64,000 bases of DNA from CALZIK01 sp945787635 (GTDB taxonomy: Bacteria > Acidobacteriota > Thermoanaerobaculia > Multivoradales > JAHEKO01), in assembly GCA_947259725.1 (NCBI GenBank), contig CAMYNM010000009.1:124001-188000 (forward strand), written 5' to 3'. Shown in pieces: positions 16,361 through 23,267 of the stretch. Position 1 is the stretch's first letter. Each line of letters opens with the position of its first letter. The notes under the pieces were generated by a model. That model was not told the DNA's origin. It did not search any database and was given only the letters and a program-made list of their open reading frames with translations. The position numbers were made by a program, and so were the translations under genes.

Positions 16361-19300
16361 TTATTCCTGCTCGACCCAGTCATTGACCGAAGCGGCCTCG
16401 GTCAGGTTGTCGCTCCAGAGATAGCCGTCGCTCCAGAGGAAACCGTCACTCCACAGGAAGCCGTCGCTCCACAGGAAGCCATCGCTCCACAGGAAGCCAT
16501 CGCTCCACAGGAAGCCATCGCTCCACAGGAAGCCGTCGCTCCACAGGAAGCCGTCACTCCACAGGAAGCCCGCGAGGCCCTCGATGTAGTAGTTGCCGTC
16601 GACGTCGCGATTGGCGCGGCCGCGGAAGTGGGAGATGCCTGCCAGGTCCGCTCCGAGGTCGAGGCCGTTGTTCGCGCAGCCGCTGGTCGTAGAGTGGACC
16701 GCGTCGTAGGCGTTGACCACGCCGGCGCCCTGTTGAAAGATGCTGTAGGCGAGACTGCCCGAGTCATCGACCGCGGCGCGCGCCGAGGCCATCAGCCGGC
16801 ACTTGACGTCGTCGGGAGTCAGGGATGGGTACTCCTGCAGCAGCAAGGCCGCTACGCCGCTCACCACCGCGGCTGCCTGTGAGGTTCCGGACATCATGAA
16901 GGAGTTTCCAGTCAGCCATTCGGGATGGTGACTCGGCAGCCTGCTTTCGGGATCGACGATTCCGAAGATGTGGCCCCCCGGCGCGACGATCTCGGGCTTG
17001 ACGAAGCCCTCGGCCGTGGGCCCGGCCGAAGAGAAGGATGCCAGAAAGTCGTCGTTGCCGTCCACGGGCGTCGCTGCATCCGACATTGCGCCGACGGTGA
17101 TGATGTAGGGAGTGTTGCCGGGAACGCCGACAGTCATCGGATCGGGACCGGTATTGCCGGCGGAAGCGACGACCGTGACCCCGGCTTCCCAGGCGGCCAT
17201 GACGGCCTGATTCAGAGGGTCATCCCAGTAGTGGGAAACGGGTGGCGTGCTGAACGAGAGATTCAAAACCCGGATGTTGTAGATGTCCTTGTTCTGTACT
17301 ACCCAGTCGATGCCACGGATGACGTTGAGATACGAGCCTCGGCCCTCATCGTCGAACGCCTTGACGGCCACGAAGCCCGCGTCGGGCGCAACGCCGTTGT
17401 AGCGCCCGCCGCCGCCCAAGCCCTGCTCGCTGTTGAGAATCACGCTCGAGACGTGCGTGCCGTGGCCGAAGCGGTCGGATCCGTACTGAACCTGGTTGGT
17501 GATGGCATCGTAGCGAACGCCGAATTTGGGCAGCCCCTGGCTGTCCATGAGGAGAGACTGCCACGGCCAAAGGCCGGTATCCAGAACCGCGACCGAGACA
17601 CCGAATCCGGTGATGCCTTCGCTGTGAACCTGGTCCGCGCCGATGAGAGCGGGGAAATTCGTGTACGGAGCCTGCGAGCTGTTGGCGTCCGTGCTCGGGT
17701 CCGGCGTCACCGCGTAGGTGCCGGAAATGTGGATCTCGCGAACGGCGACCCAGTCGCCGCCTCCCATGGATTCGGAGCTCAGCAGCCGCACCATGGTCTG
17801 GCCGGAAAGGTAGCTCGAAACGTCGGAGCTGAGGTGCTGCACGCCGGTGCCCTGGTCCGGCCCTTTCATTCTGCCGATTTCGGTCCAGGACTCGCCGCCA
17901 TCACCCGACATCTGGACCGACACGAACTCATTGCCGTGGTCGAGATCGGCTCGGTAGTCAATGGCAAGGTTGGCGTTGGTTAGCCCGGAGAGATCCACCG
18001 CGCGCTCGGCGCCCATGGACCCGCTGGAAACCAGGAGGCCCTGGGAGAAGCCCCATGTGTTGACGATAACGTCGCCGCCCCACGGCCCATCCTGCTCGCC
18101 GAGTTCGGCCCAGACGGCGGCCCAGTTCAGAGTTCCGTCGTTGTTGCCGAACGACACGCTCTCGAAGAGGTCGGCAACCTCCCAGATCTCGTCCGCGTCA
18201 CTGCCGCCGGTGTAGTCGACCTTGACGTTGTCGATCTGGAAGCTCTCGTTCGAGCCGCCGTAGTAGTTGGTCACGCGGAATCGCACGCGCGTATTCGCCG
18301 CCGCAAATCCAGTGATGTCGTAGCTGCGGGACCCCGTCGTCGCGCCGGAGATGCCCATGATGGTCTCGAGCGGCACATAACTCGAGCCGCCGTTGCTCGA
18401 GGCCTCAACGGTGATCGCGTCGCTCGAATCGACGCCTGATGTCGTGCTGAAGTCGAAGCTGAAGGTGGCTGAGGTCACTCCGCCCGAGAGGTTGACCTCT
18501 CGCTCCGCGGCCGGCTCGCCACCGGTGTTGGGATAGTCGTTCAGGTTGAGGCCGTTGACGGTCACCGTGACTCGCCCGGCGGTGGGACCCGAACCGCTGG
18601 AGGCGGGGTCATTCTCGACCCAGTTGGTGGCCCACGCAACGGCGCCGTCGCTGTTGTCGAAGTCGGGCTCGTTGAAAAGGTCGAGAACCATGCCCTGGAC
18701 GGGCTCGGGCTCTGCGCCCCCGGGTGTTGGCACATAGGAGACCTCGACGTTATCGAGATACATGAACTCGTCGCCGCCGCCGTAGTACTGCGTTACCCGA
18801 AACCTGACCATGGTGTCGGGGGAGAGGAAACCGGCCAGGTCGTGAGTTCTGCTGCCCGAGGTCACCCCCGCGATGCCTGTCAGCGTCTCGAGGACCGTGA
18901 AAGTCGCTCCACCGTCGGCCGAAACCGATACTTCGACGGCATCGCTGGTGTCGAGTCCGGCTGAGGTCCGGAAGTCGAAACTCAGCTCTGCGCTGACCGC
19001 GTTGGTCAGATCGACCAGGCGGGCCGCTCCGGGGTAGCCGCCGGTATCGGGCTGGTCGTCCAAGCGAAGCTCGCCACTGGTCACTCGAACTTGTCCGGTG
19101 GCCGGACCCTGTCCGCCGAACTCAGGATCGTCTTCGATCCAGCTGCCGATCCAGTTGACCGAACCGTCGTTACCGTTGAAGGCGCTCGCGTTGAACTCAT
19201 CGCGCACGGCGAGCGCGCTCATCGCCGGATCTTCGCAAAGGTCGATGGCGGTGACGCCTCCGGCGCTGGGGAAGAAAATCTCGAGCCGGCTGGCGTTGTC

Positions 19301-20134
19301 CACAGCGATCGGAAGGGTCTGCACGCTGTTCTTGCCGAATGCCATCGTCGAGAGCGTGTTGAGCAGATTTCCGGCGGCGTCGAAAGCGGTGACCGTGGCC
19401 GTGGTCTCGTCAATGTCCATGAGGCCGACCGAGACGACCTGGGTCGGCTGGTCGAAGGTGATCTTGAGAGTGCGTGCCGCCTGGTCGTCGTCGGGGTCGC
19501 TCGAGTCGGCGTCTTCCGAGACGATCAGGATCTTTCCAAGAGGAAGAGCGTTTTCGCCCGGAAGGCCGGGTGCGCCGGCGGCTCCAACACCCGGGCCGCC
19601 GAAACCCTCATTGGGACTTCCGAGGTCGAAGTCACCACCCGTGGGCGCCGAGCTGTCGAAGATCATCGCGGGGTGATTGGCCGGATCGTCGGTGGTGACG
19701 GAGATGCCGAAGCCGGCGAACTCGCTGTCGATGACTTGACCGCGAGCGAGAGCGCCACCGGCGGCATCGGTCTCGAAGTCCATGGTCGGCAGGCAGAGCC
19801 CACTGCTTGCCAGGCCGAGCGGTCGGTTCGCGAAGAAGCGGACGAAACCGTCGAGGCGACTAACCTCGGCACGTTGGCTCGACGTCAGCTCAGCGCCGAC
19901 GGAGCGGATGATTCCTAACTCGTGGGTCACGGTGCCGCCGACCGACTCGACAATCTCGACGGCGGTGGCGAGGTCGGTGGCCTGGACCAGAGTTGTCTGA
20001 GCCAACTCGGCTCCGGTGCTCGCCGAGAGTGGAGTCCCGAAGGCGAGCATCGCTGCGAGCAGAAGAGCTAGCAAGCCGAGTTCTGCCGCGGCCGGCATGG
20101 CTCGAAGTTGAAGGGTCGTGGACTGATTCTTCAT
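16361..20134 (-). CDS. secreted S8 (subtilisin-like) serine protease with C-terminal FLWSDG repeats
   Basis: 1257 residues from the ATG at 20134, which has GGGAG 8 bases upstream; a GTG 21 bases earlier is less likely. Order: signal peptide (LGLLALLLAAMLAFGTPLSA); an inhibitor-like segment; three related beta-sandwich modules of about 110-150 residues (each with WxxxWxE, an AVEVS/AITVEAS-type strand and DNVxVxY); then the catalytic domain. The triad is Asp852 (AVLDTG), His891 (GHGTHV) and Ser1085 (SGTSQAA), with the oxyanion region SAGNTG. Residues 1189-1242 are nine hexapeptides. The protein is presumably exported and either anchored or displayed; it has no C-terminal sorting signal that I recognise. 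Confidence 0.93.
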   Translation of the reverse strand: MKNQSTTLQLRAMPAAAELGLLALLLAAMLAFGTPLSASTGAELAQTTLVQATDLATAVEIVESVGGTVTHELGIIRSVGAELTSSQRAEVSRLDGFVRFFANRPLGLASSGLCLPTMDFETDAAGGALARGQVIDSEFAGFGISVTTDDPANHPAMIFDSSAPTGGDFDLGSPNEGFGGPGVGAAGAPGLPGENALPLGKILIVSEDADSSDPDDDQAARTLKITFDQPTQVVSVGLMDIDETTATVTAFDAAGNLLNTLSTMAFGKNSVQTLPIAVDNASRLEIFFPSAGGVTAIDLCEDPAMSALAVRDEFNASAFNGNDGSVNWIGSWIEDDPEFGGQGPATGQVRVTSGELRLDDQPDTGGYPGAARLVDLTNAVSAELSFDFRTSAGLDTSDAVEVSVSADGGATFTVLETLTGIAGVTSGSRTHDLAGFLSPDTMVRFRVTQYYGGGDEFMYLDNVEVSYVPTPGGAEPEPVQGMVLDLFNEPDFDNSDGAVAWATNWVENDPASSGSGPTAGRVTVTVNGLNLNDYPNTGGEPAAEREVNLSGGVTSATFSFDFSTTSGVDSSDAITVEASSNGGSSYVPLETIMGISGATTGSRSYDITGFAAANTRVRFRVTNYYGGSNESFQIDNVKVDYTGGSDADEIWEVADLFESVSFGNNDGTLNWAAVWAELGEQDGPWGGDVIVNTWGFSQGLLVSSGSMGAERAVDLSGLTNANLAIDYRADLDHGNEFVSVQMSGDGGESWTEIGRMKGPDQGTGVQHLSSDVSSYLSGQTMVRLLSSESMGGGDWVAVREIHISGTYAVTPDPSTDANSSQAPYTNFPALIGADQVHSEGITGFGVSVAVLDTGLWPWQSLLMDSQGLPKFGVRYDAITNQVQYGSDRFGHGTHVSSVILNSEQGLGGGGRYNGVAPDAGFVAVKAFDDEGRGSYLNVIRGIDWVVQNKDIYNIRVLNLSFSTPPVSHYWDDPLNQAVMAAWEAGVTVVASAGNTGPDPMTVGVPGNTPYIITVGAMSDAATPVDGNDDFLASFSSAGPTAEGFVKPEIVAPGGHIFGIVDPESRLPSHHPEWLTGNSFMMSGTSQAAAVVSGVAALLLQEYPSLTPDDVKCRLMASARAAVDDSGSLAYSIFQQGAGVVNAYDAVHSTTSGCANNGLDLGADLAGISHFRGRANRDVDGNYYIEGLAGFLWSDGFLWSDGFLWSDGFLWSDGFLWSDGFLWSDGFLWSDGFLWSDGYLWSDNLTEAASVNDWVEQE
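16409..16570 (-). repeat. nine tandem 18-bp units encoding GFLWSD
   Basis: Inside the 3' end of the S8 protease gene, 162 bases form nine head-to-tail 18-base units coding GFLWSD eight times and GYLWSD once, followed by a 15-residue acidic tail. Units differ only at a few third positions, so the DNA itself is nearly identical. Unit gain or loss by slippage would preserve the reading frame. There are no spacers, so this is a coding minisatellite and not a CRISPR array. Confidence 0.97.
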
Positions 20135-20508
20135 AGTTGATCGCTCCCGGCGCACCTAGCTCCGCGCGTTCTTAGATCAAGGTCTGTACCATCCGGGCAT
20201 GCACAAACCTGTATGTGCAGTGTCGCCAACCAGGCCGAAGATGAGCCTGAGCGGGAGCTGTAAGAGGTTTATTTTGAGTCAGTTATAGGACTTACGCGCT
20301 GGTCGCGGATTGGCTGCCAGCTGAAGAAAAACTGAAGCTCGAAAGGTACCTGGCTCCCGGGGTCTCCAAAAAAACGGTGGCTGAGATAAATAATGACGCA
20401 GCAAGACGGGAAGAGATAGGCTCGACTTCAGCGGCTCTCACCGGGCCCCGTGCTATCTTTTTTCGCCTCAGCGCCGACCCTCCAAATCCGACAACAAGGG
20501 AGTTCAAA
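20135..20508. other. intergenic region between protease and DUF1579 genes
   Basis: This 374-base divergent gap is more A+T-rich than its surroundings, with stretches such as AGGTTTATTTTGAGTC and GAGATAAATAATGAC. It should hold promoters for both flanking genes, but I cannot pair -35 and -10 elements with confidence. It contains one perfect short inverted repeat (separate entry). A frame open from 20377 joins the DUF1579 gene, but the strong ribosome-binding site at its internal ATG argues that the upstream part is leader. Confidence 0.5.
20200..20219. promoter_or_regulatory. inverted repeat, possible operator
   Basis: TGCACA and TGTGCA form perfect 6-base arms separated by 8 bases, about 65 bases upstream of the S8 protease start and 290 bases before the DUF1579 gene. 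The position and two-turn size fit a dimeric repressor or activator site, but a single 6-base palindrome can occur by chance, so confidence is low. Confidence 0.25.
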
Positions 20509-21018
20509 ATGGGCGACACAGATCCTGCGGCCACCGAGCCGGCACCCGCGACGACGCCGGAGCACGACAAGTTGAAGCCCTTCGAGGGCAAGTTCCGGTC
20601 GGAGGTCAAGATGTGGATGGGACCGGGCGAGCCCATGATCTCGACCGGAACCATGGTCAGCGAGTTCGACCTGGGCGGCCGATTTCTACGCCAGACCTAC
20701 ACCGGCGATCCCAACGAAGGCCCGTTCCCGAGTTTCGAGGGGCGGGGCTACTGGGGCTACAACAACGTCTCCAAGAGATTCGAGGGGTTCTGGATCGACA
20801 ACGCCTCGACGATGATGCAAACGGAGACCGGCGAGGTCGATGATTCGGGGAAGACCTGGACGATGGTCGGCGAGATGCCCAATCCCAAGACCGGCAAGAC
20901 GATGAGCAAGCGCTCGGTGATCACCGTTGAAGACGACGATCACCACACGATGGAGATGTACTTCGATTCCGGCGAGGGCGAGGTCAAGGCGATGGAGATC
21001 AACTACGAGCGGGCGTAG
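20509..21018 (+). CDS. DUF1579 family protein
   Basis: A 169-residue soluble protein of the DUF1579 family. Signs are the N-terminal HDKLKPFEGKF (family pattern H-x-L-x-x-x-x-G-x-W/F), MWMGPGEPMISTGTMVSEFDLGGRFL, FEGRGYWGYNNVSKRFEGFWID, and regularly spaced strands ending MEMYF and KAMEINYERA. The fold is expected to be a lipocalin-like beta-barrel; no biochemical role is established that I can name. The ATG at 20509 has AAGGGAG 8 bases upstream, which decides the start. It ends 6 bases from the stop of the convergent copper-oxidase-like gene. Confidence 0.85.
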   Translation: MGDTDPAATEPAPATTPEHDKLKPFEGKFRSEVKMWMGPGEPMISTGTMVSEFDLGGRFLRQTYTGDPNEGPFPSFEGRGYWGYNNVSKRFEGFWIDNASTMMQTETGEVDDSGKTWTMVGEMPNPKTGKTMSKRSVITVEDDDHHTMEMYFDSGEGEVKAMEINYERA

Positions 21019-21024
21019 GACCCG

Positions 21025-22548
21025 TCACTCGGTCGGCGCCTGCTCGAGGTGGACCATCTTCGCCCTGGACACCGCGCCGCGGTCATTGAGCAGATACAGC
21101 ATGTAGTAGCCGGGCGGCGCCAGGTTGGGGTTGTCCGGCAGCTCCAGATCCATCCGCTTGGCGCCCCGCCAGGCGAACTCGAGCGACACGTAGCGCTGTT
21201 CCATGTTGACGGAGTGCGTCACGGCGCCGGGCCTCAGCAGGACCGCCTTTTCGATTCGCTTTGCCTGCTTCGCCTTGATTCGAATCGTCTGGCCGTAGTA
21301 GCTCGCCTCGGGAGCCTTCTTGATCACCGGACGGGCACCGCGAAACAGGTAGGGCGGCTCGTAGATCTCGGCTCGGGCGCCGCTGCCGGTCAGCCCGCTC
21401 GGGTCGTCGTCCTGTCCCGCCGAAAGCACTCGCCCGTCGGGTAGGACGACCGCGGTCGAGTGGTACATGCGGCCCCAGGCCTGCCGGGGCAGGACCCGCC
21501 AGATATTTGTTTCGGGATCGTAGAGCTCGGGCAGATGGATCGGTTGGTCGTAGAGGTCGTGATGGCCGCCGCCGACCAAGAGCACCGTGCCGTCCGGCAG
21601 GATCACCGCGTTGGCGTGGGCCCGCGGGTAGCGCATCGGTCGAGTGAATTGCCATTTTGGATCATCGTGTTTGAAGCTGATCCGCTCACAGGTGTCGGTT
21701 GGCAAGGTCTCGATCTTCTTGCGAGATGTGAAGCCGCCGCAGGTCATGATCTCGTCAACCGTTCCGGGCACCAGCCAGCTCGTGCCCTGGAACCTTGGCT
21801 CCCGAAGCTGAGTGCGGGTCACGGGCGTCCAGGTGCGCGCTTCCGGGTCGAGCAGGAGAGTGCGGTCCTCGGGGCCGACCTTGGCCACCCGGCCGTCCGA
21901 GAGCAAGTGCACCCGTGGATACGGATCCATGCCTTGCTCGGCGCCTCGGAGTATTTCGAGCGAATCGTCGCGCGGATCGAACACCTCGACGAGGGCGTTG
22001 CGCTGGCAGGCGGCGTCTTCTCCGGCGAAGATCAGTACCCGTCCGTCGCCCAGGGTGAGATTGCTCGGGTAGTACCGTCCGCGCTTCATGTCCGGTCCCG
22101 AGCTCCACACGCCCGTCCAGGGGTCGAACAGATAGGTTTCGTTCGGGCCCTGGATGTCGCAGCTTGCTCCCTGAACCCAGCCACCGGCCACGAACACCCG
22201 CCCGTCCTCGAGCACCGTGTGACCGCTGCAGAAAAAGTCGTTGTAGAAGTTGAAGGGAAAGTGGAATCGGTCTTTGTCAGGATTCCAGACCGCGCCCTTG
22301 CTCCCCGGGTGCTCCTCGTAGAAGTTGCTGTAGGTGAACTGCAGGACTTCTCCCGTGGGCAGGACGATCGAATGGATCGCGACCACCGGCCAGTTTCTGG
22401 GAGCCACCCAGCGGCCTACCTGCGACGGCGAGGAGGCAAAGCCGGGGACGGCCTGGAGCAGGCTGAGACCGACGCAGGTGGCAAGAACTAGAGAGACGCA
22501 GCCGAGAAAACCCTGAATCCTTCGACTCCCGATGCGGCCCTGTCTCAA
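21025..22548 (-). CDS. galactose-oxidase-like copper-radical oxidase (kelch propeller)
   Basis: About 507 residues: a signal segment (GFLGCVSLVLATCVGLSLLQA), a seven-bladed kelch propeller with repeated DGRVxxxGG strands, and a C-terminal DUF1929 early-set domain. Numbering from the TTG start, all galactose-oxidase active-site positions have counterparts: Cys107 (DFFCSGH) and Tyr160 (YYPSN) for the thioether cofactor, Tyr362-His363 (MYHST) and His445 (VTHSVN) as copper ligands. It should therefore be a copper-radical alcohol or aldehyde oxidase making H2O2 in the periplasm or outside. The TTG at 22548 has GGAAGG 6 bases upstream and gives a normal signal peptide; an in-frame start at 22587 would add 13 residues. 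Confidence 0.83.
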   Translation of the reverse strand: MRQGRIGSRRIQGFLGCVSLVLATCVGLSLLQAVPGFASSPSQVGRWVAPRNWPVVAIHSIVLPTGEVLQFTYSNFYEEHPGSKGAVWNPDKDRFHFPFNFYNDFFCSGHTVLEDGRVFVAGGWVQGASCDIQGPNETYLFDPWTGVWSSGPDMKRGRYYPSNLTLGDGRVLIFAGEDAACQRNALVEVFDPRDDSLEILRGAEQGMDPYPRVHLLSDGRVAKVGPEDRTLLLDPEARTWTPVTRTQLREPRFQGTSWLVPGTVDEIMTCGGFTSRKKIETLPTDTCERISFKHDDPKWQFTRPMRYPRAHANAVILPDGTVLLVGGGHHDLYDQPIHLPELYDPETNIWRVLPRQAWGRMYHSTAVVLPDGRVLSAGQDDDPSGLTGSGARAEIYEPPYLFRGARPVIKKAPEASYYGQTIRIKAKQAKRIEKAVLLRPGAVTHSVNMEQRYVSLEFAWRGAKRMDLELPDNPNLAPPGYYMLYLLNDRGAVSRAKMVHLEQAPTE

Positions 22549-22765
22549 CTCACACCTTCCTTTTTGACGCGAGGATGCAACACCCACTGCCCGGTTGTTA
22601 CCTCGCTCCCTGGTTCGCAGGGCACAAGAATCCTAGCACGCTTGTAGAAAAGCCGAGCCTTCCCTTCTCGGGGGAGGGCGCCAATCGGCCCACCCCCGAG
22701 GGTGGTGAGGTGCAGTGCGGTTTTGGGTACCGTTACAATCAGGAGTCAGACACTGGAGGATGACC

Positions 22766-23260
22766 ATGACGAACACCGCGACCGTGCGAATGATCAACGC
22801 TCGCGACCTGATGAACCCCGAGGTCCTGACCGTTGACGCGAAGATGACTGTGCGCGAACTGGCCTCGTTTCTCCTGGACAACCAGATCAGCGGCGCTCCG
22901 GTTGCGGCCGAAGACGGCGCCCTGGTGGGGGTCGTCTCGTTCGCCGACATCGCCGCTTCCGCGAGCCGGGACGCCGGCGTCGCAACCGATCAGCGCAACC
23001 CGGGCTTCTACTTGAAGGACCTGCAAGAGACGTACAGCGAAGAGGATTTTCGGAGCTTCCACATCGAGGAGCCCGATCGCCGGGTCGAGGAGATCATGAC
23101 GCCGACGGTCTACTCGGTGGACGTCGAGGATCCCGTAGCTACCGTGGCGTCGATGATGCTCGACGGGCATTTGCATCGGCTTCTGGTCACCGAGGAGGGC
23201 CAGCCGGTCGGCATCGTTTCGACCTCGGATCTGCTGGGCCTCCTGATCGACGAAGGCTAG
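22766..23260 (+). CDS. CBS-domain pair protein
   Basis: 164 residues made of two CBS domains. The first, about 8-65, reads ARDLMNPEVLTVDAKMTVRE with GAPVAAEDGALVGVVSFADI. The second, about 108-160, reads VEEIMTPTVYSVDVEDPVAT with HRLLVTEEGQPVGIVSTSDL. Bateman modules bind adenosine nucleotides and regulate partner enzymes or channels; here no effector domain is attached, so it is a stand-alone sensor or subunit. The second ATG (22766) is chosen because GGAGG lies 6 bases upstream; the ATG at 22760 would directly abut it. It ends 7 bases from the convergent DUF255 gene. Confidence 0.88.
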   Translation: MTNTATVRMINARDLMNPEVLTVDAKMTVRELASFLLDNQISGAPVAAEDGALVGVVSFADIAASASRDAGVATDQRNPGFYLKDLQETYSEEDFRSFHIEEPDRRVEEIMTPTVYSVDVEDPVATVASMMLDGHLHRLLVTEEGQPVGIVSTSDLLGLLIDEG

Positions 23261-23267
23261 CGGGACA

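Noticed and set aside
16409..16570. Short regular repeats that might be read as a CRISPR array
   Set aside because: Units are 18 bases with no spacers, lie within a coding frame and encode identical hexapeptides; no cas genes are near.
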